Positions 49,540 through 61,474 are shown, counted from the first letter of the stretch. The stretch: 64,000 bases of DNA from Coenobita brevimanus (GCA_032717465.1 CM064691.1:3431815-3495814); one strand, 5' to 3'. The notes: generated by a model not told the origin, from the sequence alone. Numbers and translations: made by a program.

Positions 49540-50010
49540 TGAGTGCTGCATGGTCCATCCTGATGATGAAGTGGGATGCTTACATGTAGGGATGAAAGAA
49601 GTCAAAGCTTTTCATCACTGCCAAGAGCTCCTCACAGTTCACACAGTAGTTTCACTCTTGTGGGCTGAGCTTCTTGCTGTCATATGTCACCACATACTCT
49701 TTCATATTTTTCTTCTGCGACAGTACTCCGCTACTGCCATGGTCACTAGCATCACAGTCCAGGATACGTGGTTGACTCTGATCTGGGTACAGCAACATTG
49801 GAGAGCATGCCAGTGCATGCTTGAGCTCATCAAAGGCCTTCTGAGTCACTGCAGTCCACATAAACATCTGCCTCCTTCCTAACAACTTGTGCAGAGGTGC
49901 AGCCATCACTGCAAACTCTTTGACATAACTCCAGTAGTAGGTTCACAAACCCAAGAAACTCCATAGCTTCTTCACACAAGCTGGAACCCACCACTTTTTC
50001 ACAGTAGCCA
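49540..50010 (-). pseudogene. RNase H region remnant of left gypsy element
   Basis: The - strand shows FAVMAAPLHKLLG, FMWTAVTQKAFDELKHALA, LLYPDQSQPRILDCDASDHG and KKLSPQE, the junction of RT thumb/connection and RNase H of Ty3/gypsy pol. The first acidic residue of RNase H (DCDASD) is kept. The upstream RT core with its YxDD box is not found. Compare right arm 58570-59040. Confidence 0.85.
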
Positions 50011-50139
50011 CCTTCTCAGTAGTGGGGCTGCATGGGAAAAATCAGCTGGATGTTGCCCCTTAACACCAGCCTGTACTTATTTTCTGCATTTTTCTTATCT
50101 TTGGCAGCCTACTTCTTATCCTCCTTTTTCTTCTTTCAA

Positions 50140-51100
50140 CAATCAAAACTGAAGTGTCCCACCTCACAACATGTCTAACACTCTTTTGTTGCAATTGTAG
50201 GTTTACCTACACTGTTCTGTTCTTGCTGCTTCTTCTATTTGTAACAGTCCTCATTGTGTCCTGGCTTCTTGCAGAATGAGCAACCTCCTGTAATCTTCTC
50301 CTGTTCCCTCTTCCACTTGTAGCAGTCCTCTTACCTATATCGTGGCTTCTCACAATACCAACAACTTCAAATTTCTCTGCTTCATGTACCTGTCCCATTC
50401 TTGTCCTGAATCCTGCGCTACATCCTGCCTGCAAATTGGATGTACTGGACATGACGTAGGTTTCAAATTCCACAATTTGGCTAGTACTTCTTGCATGCAT
50501 TTTGGTTGTGCCTGCTTCACTTGTAGTTTCAACCCCACACTATCAAAAGCATCAATAACCTGGTCCCTCAGAAGAATAGCCAGCACGTTAGGTGATGCTT
50601 CAGGGTATACCTTGTGTGTCATACTCTCCAGGTCATGAGCAAGCTGCTAAAGGGATTCGCCTCGAGCCCATACATGAATCCAGAATCTTGCTCTGTAAAC
50701 CTCGGTCTGGCACATGGTCCTGTATCTGTGCTACAGCACTTCTACTAGGGACTGATAACTGTTCCTCTCCCCCATTGGCAGCTGGCCAAGAATCTCCACT
50801 GCAGCACCCTTGAGGCTAATAGCAAGCTGCATTGACCTCTGCTTATCATTTCAACCATTCTGATCTTCAAGTAACTCAAATTGCACATGTTAGCTTCCCA
50901 AGATACTTTGCCATCAAGTTCCTGAGGTTTCGTTTTAAATGGACCCCTATCATTGTCATGCACTTCTCTAGTTTAAGGCCCAAAAACTGGGGCATTACTG
51001 TATAATTAAGTCTAGGACTCAAAATTTCTACATTCTGATCATTCAGCCCCATAATATTACCTTCAGATGCTTGGGATTCATCAAGATTCACCATACACTG
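50140..51100 (-). pseudogene. gag remnant of left gypsy element
   Basis: Frameshifted pieces include PFKTKPQELDGKVSWEA, then AILLRDQVIDAFDSVGLKLQ and a C-terminal nucleocapsid with CCHC-like knuckles, matching right arm 57481-58440. Multiple frame breaks. Confidence 0.8.
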
Positions 51101-51574
51101 TCCATTTTTTACATATGCTCCCTGTACACTAACCTGAAGCTCAGCAGTGCAACATTTCTCTACGAACTCAGTAATTCACTCACTAATCATCTTCAACTTG
51201 TTGTGTACATGCCGTCAGCAATCCATCATGTTATTGCTCACCTCACACTTCTGCTGCTGCAGCTCGGCATATACTTCATTCTTCAACTGTTGTTGTTCTT
51301 CCTTCAGTTCCCCCTTGAAAGCATCTGGTTGTCCCTGTATCAACAGTTGTAACCCCTTTTCTTCCTCCTGTAATGCCTCTTGAAGCCGTTCATGTCATTC
51401 TCTCTATTCTTCACTGTGCCTGTAGTTGTTCACTTTATGCTTGCAGTAACTTTATGATTGCAGCCACAGACGCCACCTCCTGCCTAGCTTGGCTTCTTGT
51501 CTGTACATTTTCTGGCTCAGTGTCGAAGATTTGATTCATTGCAGTAGTTTTCTATCCCAACTCCTGACACCAAT

Positions 51575-52164
51575 TGACATGTCCTAATCCCACACTGCTA
51601 CAGGCTGCAACGGCAATACTTCAGTGTAGGAAGGACGTAGCCCATTGAATTGTTCCTTCAGCCTTTCAATGTACTGAAGAACAACTCAGGCGTCATAATA
51701 ACATAGGCTTCTCACGTTGGTAGTCTTCATTTTCCATGCAAATACACTGTCTGCTTAACCAATTTCAGAAATGCCAGACCTACACTAACTTCACGAGGTC
51801 ACAAGTAAACTCACTCCTCTATTCTCTCCCACATCCTTTTATAACCTTCCGGGACGTTCTAGGTACTCCTAGCAGCAACAGTTTCAAGTCGGAGACATCA
51901 AAAATATTCCAGAACTTTCTTATGTTATGTAGCATAAAATGCTTTGGCATATAAACTGAATCAAATGAGTATTACATAATTTAACAATCATCCAAATAAA
52001 ACATTATAGAGATACAAAAACAGGAATAAAATTCAATGCATAACTTTACAAAATACCACCACTCACAACAGCAGGCTATCTGGCACCTCTGACTAACACC
52101 TGAAAATGCGCGAACTATCCGAAATTTTCCACGACCACCTAACTAGCACTCCTGCTTCCCAACG
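51575..52164 (-). repeat. 5' LTR of left gypsy element
   Basis: 590 bp. On the - strand it starts CGTTGGGAAG (the expected TG changed to CG) and ends ATGTCA, followed by primer-binding-site-like TGGTGTCAGGAGTTGGGA. Confidence 0.88.
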
Positions 52165-52739
52165 CCTGTATATTATATACTTCTTCTTTTTTTTTTTTTT
52201 AAAATACGAGAAAGAAGGAACTGAAAGCAAGAAGCTTGTAAGATTGTTCCCCCCCCCCGAAGAAAAAAAAAAGAATAACAATGATAAGATGGTTTGCACC
52301 TGTTGCCTACAAGCTTATACCAAGAAGTGCAGAATAACTTGCAAAGGAGGAGGCGTTACGGATCTCCAAAACCACTGATAATAAATGCAAGAGGGTACTG
52401 ATATAGAACGTACAAGGTAAATAGCAAAGGAAGAGGCGTTACAGATATCCTAAGCCACTAAAAATAAATACAAGAGAAAACCTATATATAACATGCAGAA
52501 TTAATTGCCAAGGAAGAGGTGTAACGAAATCAAAGCCACTTATAACAGCAAAGAAAGCGGCGTTAAGTAATCAAAGCCACTTAAAACCCAGCCAAGAGTA
52601 ATATTAAGATTACCTGCACATTCTGGACAGTATACTGTACATCGTGGCAAGCTTCATTGTAACGATGACCTGATGACATAAAAAATGATGTAGTAGACTT
52701 TAGCGACAGTATCTGTGTATCTGTCTGTCTATATCTTTC

Positions 52740-53210
52740 CGTTCGTCCCTCCATCCGTCCGTCCTTCCATCCATCCGTCCATCCATCCATCCGTCCTTCC
52801 ATCCATCCATCCATTTGCCCATTCATTCATCCCTCCATTTACCCATCCCTCCATTCATTCATCTGTCCATTCGTTCATCTGTCCATCCATCCATCCGTCC
52901 TTCCATCCATCCATCCATTTGCCCATTCATTCATTCCTCCATTTATCCATCCCTCCATTCATCCATCTGTCCATTCATTCATCTATCCATCCATCCATCC
53001 ATCCGTCCTTCCATCCATCCATCCATTTGTCCATTCATTCATCCCTCCATTTATCCATCCCTCCATTCATCCATCCGTCCATTCATCCATCCGTCCATTC
53101 ATGCATCTGTCCATTCATCCATCCGCCCATTCATTCATCCCTCCATGCATCCACCTGTTCATTCATCCATCTATCCATTTATCCATCTCTACATTCATCC
53201 ACTCATCAGT
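52740..53210. repeat. (ATCC)n/(ATTC)n microsatellite, left arm
   Basis: Degenerate tetranucleotide array of about 470 bp. The mirrored array at 55590-55840 is about half as long, so it changed length after the duplication. Long Ser/Ile/His/Pro-rich frames here are artefacts. Confidence 0.95.
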
Positions 53211-53229
53211 CTGAGTCTATTGTTATCTA

Positions 53230-53326
53230 TGTCTATATTTACCTTTATCTCTTGAAGCCTCACTCCCGGGGTGGCCACATACGAATCTCCTCCTCTGCCA
53301 TCTGTCTGTCCTCTCTCCAACTCACA
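53230..53326 (-). mobile_element. LINE 3' tip, left copy, cut at arm junction
   Basis: The - strand encodes the far C-terminal tail of the RTE-like LINE (ATGTGGCCACCCC region, compare 6405-6440), followed by the tetranucleotide tail. It is cut at the inner boundary of the arm. The right copy extends about 45 bp further. Confidence 0.7.
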
Positions 53327-55477
53327 AGGTATGGTTACATTGCATGGTTACAATTACCGTACATAGTATGGTTACATAGATGAATGTTCGAATCAGTGCC
53401 ACAACATCATCTTTTCCTTCAGTACTCCATGGATGACAATAGTTACGGTCTACACAACTACCTTCTCTTCGCATGACACTATGGTAGTACATAAGTGATT
53501 GCAGAGGGAATATTGAAGCCTACAGGGGTCCAACGATATGAACAAATAAAGCTCACAGGCCAGCTTGCAATCATTTACGGGAACGTTCGCGAATTTTTGT
53601 TTGTTCACGTTCATTCGCCAAGTGTAACCTCAACCTACCCATATAGATTCGTTCAGGTTCGATTTTGCTCGGGGGGAGGAGCACTCCCACTCATCTCACA
53701 CTAGTCACACTGGTTCACCAATACTTCCAGTCCATTCCTAACCAGTAAGAGATCGGGAATTCTCTCACAGACCTCGACAAGGTCAGAAACACCAACCACC
53801 CACCATGGCAACCAAGAATGAGAGGCACGTGAAGTGGTACCACTTCTGGAGGGGTTACGGCCTACTGATTTGCCGGGACATCGGGGGAAAAGTGTTCCTC
53901 CACCGCTCCTCCATCGTGGCCCCCAAACCTACCCACCCTGTGCCTTCTGTTGCTGGTGGCAAGATGGTGGAGTTTGTGGTGGCAGAGGATGTCAGGGCCC
54001 TGCACCTGCCTCTGTCAATGGCAGTGCGGTGCCCTTTCCACGCCCTCCCCCATCATCTGCGTCGGCGTCAGCTTCCACCTGCTGTTCCTGCCTCCTTCCC
54101 GGCCTCCTCTGCCTCTACCATCATTGCCGTGTGTTTGGAGGTTGCCAAGGCATTCTCGGCGGGAGATTTGGCAGTGTCCGCATGGCACCTGACTAACATC
54201 TTCCAGGCCAATGGGCTCCTTGCCATCTCCATTCCCGAGTCTTTCTCCTCCACACCCATGGGCAGAGGAGCCTGAGAGGAGGGCTCCTTGCTGTTGTCCT
54301 GGGCCATCTGCGACCTCCCCCCCCCATCCTTGGTCCCAAAGGTGCTGCAGCTGCAGCCCTCTACTCCACTGATGAGGACCAAGTTGTCGTGATGTGCTGT
54401 CTCCCGCCAATCTGCCTCTCAGCCCCTCTCTGAGGTGCCCATGGAGGTGGGGAATGTTGCACCCTCATCATCATCTGAGTTTGCAGCTGCTGATGCCCAT
54501 GTGTCTTCCATGTCGCATCCTGCTGTGTCTGCTCCTCCTCCTCCTCCACTGGAGGCCCAGGTACTGGCGCGTCCCAAGCCTTCCCATTCAGCCTGGCACC
54601 TCTCTTGGGGTGACTTTGCCTCCCTCCTACAGCTGGGCCTCGAGATCTTTGAGGACCAGCTGAGCCTGAGCCATTATGAGAACTTGGCACTGGAGGAGCC
54701 TGTTGAGTGGGAATTTACCAGGGAGGTCGTCCAGCAGGCCTCACTCTCCATAACAGAGCTTCGCCGGGAGTCCCTCCAGACTGTTACCGACCCCGAGGAG
54801 TGTCGTTTCCTTTCCTGCACCCTGAGGGTTGTGCAGTCTCATCTCTTTGCCGGTCCTGGCTCAGACTCCGACTCCAACTCCCGTGCCTCTACCATCTAGC
54901 TAGCCTTCAGCCATCAATCTGTCTGCCACTGCCCCCATGCCCTCTTGTTCTTGTTTTCCTCCATACTGTTTGATATTGAATGTATATACTGCATATGTAT
55001 CTATCTAATGTATATATGGTTTTTCGGCTCAATGGCCAGTTTTATGGCCGATAGTCAGTAATTTAAAAAAAATATATGCTCGCCAGATCGGCCATGTTTG
55101 CCCACTACTGTGTCCACTATCCTAAAAAATAGACAGCTGAACACACTAACACTTTGAAGCCTCAGTTACCTCTGTTCGTCCTTTAACCTGTCTTCTCAGT
55201 CACATTCTAGTCGTTGGCAGGCAAGGGTCGTGTTAGAGTAAGAGCAGAAACATATCCATATTTTCACGTTAAGTCTTCTAGATTTCCATCCATTTCGACC
55301 TAATTTTACATAACTCAGTGACAGAAAAAATATAATACATTATGACGATTCAGCATATTTTCCATTGCACTTCTTCGTGACTAGGATCATATTCCAGTGT
55401 TAATCTATTGCTACAATTGAGAAACACTCCAGGATGCTTCGGTGGGATGGGGTGGAGAGGCACATGAGATGAGGGGG
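53327..55477. other. Loop (spacer) of the inverted duplication
   Basis: 2151 bp of single-copy sequence between the arms. It holds the cold-shock-domain-like broken gene (53805-54899). The remainder (53327-53800 and 54900-55430) has no recognised feature apart from AT-rich sequence with a short A run near 55062. Confidence 0.85.
53805..54899 (+). pseudogene. Intronless cold-shock (Y-box type) domain protein, broken
   Basis: A start in good context (CCACCATGG) opens 156 codons. Residues 9-37 resemble a cold-shock domain: VKWY, then RGYGLLICRD (RNP1-like, compare K-G-Y-G-F-I), then KVFLHRSSI (RNP2-like, compare V-F-V-H-x-x-x-I). GGKMVEFVV follows at 51-59, as expected for a later strand. After about residue 65 the frame looks shifted, because the + frame one base on reads Pro/Ser/Ala-rich instead. 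A stop follows at 54273-54275. A second open frame (54435-54899) encodes a Pro-rich stretch, then an acidic-hydrophobic region (WGDFASLLQLGLEIFEDQL, ELRRESLQTVTDPEECRFLS) ending SDSDSNSRASTI. I infer one original protein of about 350 residues, broken by at least one shift and stop. It could be a retrocopy or a gene carried by a mobile element. Nucleic-acid binding is known for this domain family only. Confidence 0.6.
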
Positions 55478-55560
55478 TGTGAGTTGGAGAGAGGACAGAC
55501 AGATGGCAGAGGAGGAGATTCGTATGTGGCCACCCCGGGAGTGAGGCTTCAAGAGATAAA
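55430..55560 (+). mobile_element. LINE 3' tip, right copy
   Basis: The + strand reads GATGGGGTGGAGAGGCACAT, then GAGTTGGAGAGAGGACAGAC and a CGTATGTGGCCACCCC end. This is homologous to the last 35 codons of the LINE at 6405-6520 (DGVERYMRE... to VCGHLKRD). A GATA/GATG tail follows, as in other copies of this family. Confidence 0.75.
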
Positions 55561-55589
55561 GGTAAATATAGACATAGATAACAATAGAC

Positions 55590-55840
55590 TCAGATAGATG
55601 AGTGGATGAATGTAGAGATGGATAAATGGATAGATGGATGAATGAACAGATGGATGAATGGACAGGTGGATGAATGGACGGATGGATGAATGGACAGATG
55701 AACGAATGGACAGATGAATGAATGGAGGGATGGGTAAATGGAGGGATGAATGAATGGGCAAATGGATGGATGGATGGAAGGATGGATGGACGGATGGACA
55801 GATGGATGGAAGGACGGACGGATGGAGGGACGAACGGAAA
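55590..55840. repeat. (GATG)n/(GGAT)n microsatellite, right arm
   Basis: Degenerate tetranucleotide array that follows the LINE 3' tip. Shorter mirror of 52740-53210. Confidence 0.95.
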
Positions 55841-56410
55841 GATATAGACAGACAGATACACAGATACTGTCGCTAAAGTCTACTACATCATTTTTTATGT
55901 CATCAGGTCATCGTTACAATGAAGCTTGCCACGATGTATACACTGTCCAGAATGTGCAGGTAATCTTAATATTACTCTTGGCTGGGTTTTAAGTGGCTTT
56001 GATTACTTAACGCCGCTTTCTTTGCTGTTATAAGTGGCTTTGATTTCGTTACACCTCTTCCTTGGCAATTAATTCTGCATGTTTTATATCGGTTTTCTCT
56101 TGTATTTATTTTTAGTAGCTTAGGATATCTGTAACGCCTCTTCCTTTGCTATTTACCTTGTACGTTCTATATCAGTACCCTCTTGCATTTATTATCAGTG
56201 GTTTTGGAGATCCGTAACGCCTCCTCCTTTGCAAGTTATTCTGCACTTCTTGGTATAAGCTTGTAGGCAACAGGTGCAAACCATCTTATCATTGTTATCC
56301 TTTTTTTTTTCTTCGGGGGGGGGGAACAATCTTACAAGCTTCTTGCTTTCAGTTCCTTCTTTCTCGTATTAAAAAAAAAAAAAAAAAAGAAGAAGTATAT
56401 AATATACAGG

Positions 56411-57000
56411 CGTTGGGAAGCAGGAGTGCTAGTTAGGTGGTCGTGGAAAATTTCGGATAGTTCGCGCATTTTCAGGTGTTAGTCAGAGGTGCCAGATAGC
56501 CTGCTGTTGTGAGTGGTGGTATTTTGTAAAGTTATGCATTGAATTTTATTCCTGTTTTTGTATCTCTATAATGTTTTATTTGGATGATTGTTAAATTATG
56601 TAATACTCATTTGATTCAGTTTATATGCCAAAGCATTTTATGCTACATAACATAAGAAAGTTCTGGAATATTTTTGATGTCTCCGACTTGAAACTGTTGC
56701 TGCTAGGAGTACCTAGAACGTCCCGGAAGGTTATAAAAGGATGTGGGAGAGAATAGAGGAGTGGGTTTACTTGTGACCTCGTGAAGTTAGTGTAGGTCTG
56801 GCATTTCTGAAATTGGTTAAGCAGACAGTGTATTTGCATGGAAAATGAAGACTACCAACGTGAGAAGCCTATGTTATTATGACGCCTGAGTTGTTCTTCA
56901 GTACATTGAAAGGCTGAAGGAACAATTCAATGGGCTACGTCCTTCCTACACTGAAGTATTGCCGTTGCAGCCTGTAGCAGTGTGAGATGAGGACATGTCA
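56411..57000 (+). repeat. 5' LTR of right gypsy element
   Basis: 590 bp. Ends GGACATGTCA before the primer-binding region. It is much more similar to the left element's 5' LTR than to its own 3' LTR. Confidence 0.88.
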
Positions 57001-57002
57001 AG

Positions 57003-57020
57003 TGGTGTCAGGAGTTGGGA
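57003..57020 (+). other. Primer-binding-site-like sequence
   Basis: TGGTGTCAGGAGTTGGGA two bases after the 5' LTR, the position and style of tRNA primer sites in Ty3/gypsy elements. The tRNA is not assigned. Confidence 0.6.
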
Positions 57021-57480
57021 TAGAAAAGTGCTGCAATGAATCAAATCTTCGACACTGAGCCAGAAAATGTACAGACAAGAAGCCAAGCTAGGCAGGAGGT
57101 GGCGTCTGTGGCTGCAATCATAAAGTTACTGCAAGCATAAAGTGAACAACTACAGGCACAGTGAAGAATAGAGAGAATGACATGAACGGCTTCAAGAGGC
57201 ATTACAGGAGGAAGAAAAGGGGTTACAACTGTTGATACAGGGACAACTAGATGCTTTCAAGGGGGAACTGAAGGATGAACAACAACAGTTGAAGAATGAT
57301 GTATATGCTGAGCTGCAGCAGCAGAAGTGTGAGGTGAGCAATAACATGATGGATTGCTGACGGCATGTACACAACAAGTTGAAGATGATTAGTGAGTGAA
57401 TTACTGAGTTCGTAGAGAAATGTTGCACTGCTGAGCTTCAGGTTAGTGTACAGGGAGCATATGTAAAAAATGGACAGTGT

Positions 57481-58440
57481 ATGGTGAATCTTGATGAATC
57501 CCAAGCATCTGAAGGTAACATTATGGGGCTGAATGATCAGAATGTAGAAATTTTGAGTCCTAGACTTAATTATACAGTAATGCCCCAGTTTTTGGGCCTT
57601 AAACTAGAGAAGTGCATGACAATGATAGGGGTCCATTTAAAACGAAACCTCAGGAACTTGATGGCAAAGTATCTTGGGAAGCTAACATGTGCAATTTGAG
57701 TTACTTGAAGATCAGAATGGTTGAAATGATAAACAGAGGTCAATGCAGCTTGCTATTAGCCTCAAGGGTGCTGCAGTGGAGATTCTTGGCCAGCTGCCAA
57801 TGGGGGAGAGGAACAGTTGTCAGTCCCTAGTAGAAGTGCTGTAGCACAGATACAGGACCATGTGCCAGACCGAGGTTTACAGAGCAAGATTCTGGATTCA
57901 TGTATGGGCTCGAGGCGAATCCCTTTAGCAGCTTGCTCATGACCTGGAGAGTATGACACACAAGGTATACCCTTAAGCATCACCTAACGTGCTGGCTATT
58001 CTTCTGAGGGACCAGGTTATTGATGCTTTTGATAGTGTGGGGTTGAAACTACAAGTGAAGCAGGCACAACCAAAATGCATGCAAGAAGTACTAGCCAAAT
58101 TGTGGAATTTGAAACCTACGTCATGTCCAGTACATCCAATTTGCAGGCAGGATGTAGCGCAGGATTCAGGACAAGAATGGGACAGGTACATGAAGCAGAG
58201 AAATTTGAAGTTGTTGGTATTGTGAGACGCCACGATATAGGTAAGAGGACTGCTACAAGTGGAAGAGGGAACAGGAGAAGATTACAGGAGGTTGCTCATT
58301 CTGCAAGAAGCCAGGACACAATGAGGACTGTTACAAATAGAAGAAGCAGCAAGAACAGAACAGTGTAGGTAAACCTACAATTGCAACAAAAGAGTGTTAG
58401 ACATGTTGTGAGGTGGGACACTTCAGTTTTGATTGTTGAA
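57481..58440 (+). pseudogene. gag remnant of right gypsy element
   Basis: Broken frames carry LNYTVMPQFLGLKLEK, PFKTKPQELDGKVSWEA, AILLRDQVIDAFDSVGLKLQ and LAKLWNLKP, the capsid-like region of gypsy gag. Two nucleocapsid knuckles follow: CSFCKKPGHNEDC (58293-58331) and a C-x2-C-x4-H-x4-C with an internal stop (58395-58436). Frame breaks and stops make it non-functional. Confidence 0.82.
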
Positions 58441-58569
58441 AGAAGAAAAAGGAGGATAAGAAGTAGGCTGCCAAAGATAAGAAAAATGCAGAAAATAAGT
58501 ACAGGCTGGTGTTAAGGGGCAACATCCAGCTGATTTTTCCCATGCAGCCCCACTACTGAGAAGGTGGCT

Positions 58570-59040
58570 ACTGTGAAAAAGTGGTGGGTTCCAGTTTGTG
58601 TGAAGAAGCTATGGAGTTTCTTGGGTTTGTGAACCTACTAGTGGAGTTATGTCAAAGAGTTTGCAGTGATGGCTGCACCTCTGCACAAGTTGTTAGGAAA
58701 GAGGCAGATGTTTATGTGGACTGCAGTGACTCAGAAGGCCTTTGATGAGCTCAAGCATGCATTGGCATGCTCTCCAATGTTGCTGTACCCAGATCAGAGT
58801 CAACCACGTATCCTGGACTGTGATGCTAGTGATCATGGCAGTCGTGGAGTACTGTCGCAGAAGAAAAATATGAAAGAGTATGTGGTGACATATTACAGCA
58901 AGAAGCTCAGCCCACAGGAGTGAAACTACTGTGTGAACTGTGAGGAGCTCTTGGCAGTGACGAAAAGCTTTGACTTCTTTCATCCCTACATGTAAGCATC
59001 CCACTTCATCATCAGGATGGAACATGCAGCACTCAAGTGG
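58570..59040 (+). pseudogene. RNase H region remnant of right gypsy element
   Basis: Shows the KLWSFLGL and FAVMAAPLHKLLG thumb-side motifs, then QKAFDELKHALA, LLYPDQSQPRILDCDASDHG, YYSKKLSPQE, NYCVNCEELLAV and HAALKWL. The segment 58666-58923 is open, with a stop soon after (58921-58923). Upstream RT motifs including YxDD are absent. Confidence 0.87.
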
Positions 59041-59369
59041 CTGAAGATATTAACCCATGTCATCCAGGTGTCTCCAGGACCACCTGGAGACGTCCGGGAA
59101 GCATGTATACATGATCCAGTGTTTTGCAGCATTGTCTGAATATTTCGTGGGTAATATTCACCACAAGCAAACACTGGCAACCTTCCTGCATGCATCCCAG
59201 TCATGCTCCAGTTACCTGTATTCCTCCGTCATGGATAGATTTATGCAAAAAGTTTTTCCTGTGTCCAGTGAGATGTCAGCCAGTCTGCCTCAAGGTCATT
59301 GCCATAGTGACCTCACTCCCCTGCTCACACCACCTCCCACTCACACCACACTTCTCATAGCCAACATGG

Positions 59370-59930
59370 AAATGGTGTTTGTGGTTGATTGTGGTATTCT
59401 GAAAGTGTTTTTTTTTTTTTCAAATTGTGGAGGGCTAGTATAGGCCTTACTTGTGCAACGCATCTGGACACTGCCACAAAAAAAGTGAAAAGTTATCCCA
59501 CTTCCAAAGGCTCTCACTCTGACTCCATGCACTACCAGGACAATCTGAGGCCACCAGCTTGAAGTTGAAGGGGTGGTGAGTATTATGACAGTTTTTTATT
59601 TTTGGCTAAGTATTAGCTGAGATACTATGGTAAAAAAAAAGTGATTTTCCAGAAATCCCTGGCTGGGAGAAGGGTCAGCGGAAATAAACACTGGACGCCA
59701 TGGGTTAAAGAATCCAGGAGGACAACAGGAGTGCTGGCTCAGGAAGCTGGGGCACAACTGTGAGCTGCAGCACCATTCTGGGTGAGTACATGGCAATGCT
59801 GACAGCCAGAGTCATCGGCCTTGTGACCCAGTTGCAAGCAGTGTAGTAGCCAAGAAAATCTTGGTATGAAATGCAAATGTACTGCACTTGCTGGGCCATT
59901 GTCAGCTGAAGAAGACCTGAAGAGGATGCA
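59370..59930 (+). other. Unassigned segment within the gypsy element
   Basis: Between RNase H and integrase lies sequence with T- and A-runs and no pol similarity that I recognise. It is also in the left arm (about 48640-49180). It may be an older nested insertion or decayed linker. Confidence 0.45.
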
Positions 59931-60109
59931 GGTGGAGGATATGGATCTACCACCACTGCTAGAGGGGCTGCAGTGGAATACAGTGCGATCGTCTTGGGAA
60001 GAGGTTTCCTGGGTTAGCCCTGTGACTAAGAGGTACTTTGAACAACAGACTACTGGAGCATCAGTGAGAGACACCTATTGGCCTCAAAAAGTATTGGCAG
60101 CTGGTAGTT

Positions 60110-61146
60110 CCTAAGAAAATGAGATCTGAGGTCTTAACAGAGTCTCACAACAGGATCAGTAGTGGGCATCAGGGACTGAAGAAAACTCTCAGCTGTGACA
60201 GAGATTCTACTGGAGTGGCATTTTGAATAGTGGTGTTGGGCGTGTGATGTATGCTGTGAGAAGAAGGGACCCAAGAATCATGGTTGCGCCTCTCTTCGGC
60301 TGTACCATGTAGGTACACTAATAGAAAGTCACAGTGGTCATTGCTGGACCTTTGCCACATAATGGAAAAGCAAAATGGTATATGTGTGTCACCATGAAGT
60401 ACTTCACAAAATGGCCAGGAGCCTATGCTATCCTAGAACAGGAAGCTGCAACTGCTTATGTGTTGCTTGACCAGCTCTTCTGTCATTTTGGGATGCCACA
60501 AGAGCTACATTCAGACCAAGGTAGACATTTCGAGTCTGCTGTGTGCAATGAGTGCTGGAAGTTACTGGGGATCAAGAAGACTAGAACTACTCCACTAAGG
60601 CCCCAGTCATATGAGATGATGAAGAAATTCAACTGTACCCTGTGACAAGAACTGATTAAGCACTGTGTAGTGGGGCAGATGGAATGGGACCAGAAATTAC
60701 CTGCATTGCTGATGGCATAACCATCTGCATCCCACGAGTCTACTGGCCACACCCCTGCAAAACTGATGCTGGGCAACGAGTTACGATTGCCAGTTGATCT
60801 GTTAATGGGAAGACCACCTGGCAAAAAGCTACCTACAGACACCCCCAGCTATGCAAAACATATTCAGGAAAGATTGGCTGAGGTACTTCGTCCAGTTCAA
60901 GCAGCTCTGAAGTTTTCAGGTGAAGTGATGAGACGCAGGTATGATGACAAGGTTAGTGAGGTTAGCTTCAGTGATGGTGACAAAGTTTCGTTATACAATC
61001 CTCAGCGGAAGAAGGGACAGTCACCAATGCTGCAGAGCCTGTGGGATGGGTCCTACAATGTGATGGACCGCCTGTCAGACATAACAACCAGATTCGGGGA
61101 GGCAGGAAGTCTCGCCCAAAAAGTGCTACACGTGAAACGTCTGTGA
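60110..61146 (+). pseudogene. Integrase remnant of right gypsy element
   Basis: An HHCC-like zinc module is visible (SGHQGLKKTL, then CWACDVCCEKKGP). The core segment 60334-60645 is open, with YFTKWPGAYAI, HSDQGRHFES (second catalytic Asp kept) and TRTTPLRPQS. The first catalytic Asp expected just before GPLP is not seen (VIAGPLP), and the Glu expected before RFN is Lys (MKKFNCTL), so the D,D-35-E triad is damaged. A stop separates this from the C-terminal part (60766-61146) with LRLPVDLLMGRPP and LWDGSYNVMDRL. Confidence 0.87.
60656..60659. other. Empty TTAA site
   Basis: Single TTAA in the context GAACTGATTAAGCACTG. The left arm carries a 1177 bp element between two TTAA copies at the matching position. 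Confidence 0.95.
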
Positions 61147-61464
61147 CTGCACCATGAGCCAGGACAGTACAGCTGGGACGTCTTTGGGGAATCGTGCACA
61201 CCCGCAGCCGATGATATTGAGGAGAACCAAGGAGCCGAAGCACAAGAGGATGGTGAGTTTCCCTAGGGAAGAAGTGAATCAGGAAGAGGATCAAGACATT
61301 CCAGGAAGAGTGGACTGGGTGGAGGAGCTGGGACGTATTTGGAAGCGGCATAGGGGAAGACCTGATAAGCAGAAGGACTATTTTTTGCATTATTAAATGT
61401 TTTGGTAGGATTAAGGATTATATGTGTAAATATTGTGTAGTTTTGTCAGGAAGACAAAAGGACT

Positions 61465-61474
61465 AGGGAGGGGG
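61465..61474 (+). other. Polypurine tract
   Basis: AGGGAGGGGG just before the 3' LTR (TAG, then TGTTGAG). Mirror at 46527-46537. Confidence 0.75.

Larger units (their letters stand above)
45944..52164 (-). mobile_element. Left Ty3/gypsy-type LTR retrotransposon (defective)
   Basis: On the - strand: 5' LTR 51575-52164, decayed gag (about 50140-51100), RNase H remnant (about 49540-50010), integrase remnant (46839 to about 48620), polypurine tract (46527-46537), 3' LTR 45944-46523. It is the inverted partner of 56411-62065. It differs from that copy by a 1177 bp TTAA element in integrase (47330-48506) and by loss of about 600 bp of integrase N-terminal and core sequence near 48600. No clear short target-site duplication flanks it. 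Protease and the RT catalytic core are absent from both copies. Confidence 0.9.
44008..53326. repeat. Left arm of a large inverted duplication
   Basis: Read as reverse complement, this interval matches 55478-64000 along its whole length, apart from the indels described in other entries. The outer junction is not seen because the right arm reaches the window end (64000 pairs with 44008). The inner junction is at TCCAACTCACA (53316-53326), after which the sequences differ. Confidence 0.93.

Noticed and set aside
52715..53383. 222-codon open frame rich in Ser, Ile, His and Pro
   Set aside because: It is the translation of an ATCC-type tetranucleotide array. The mirror array in the right arm has a different length, and no unique protein sequence is present.
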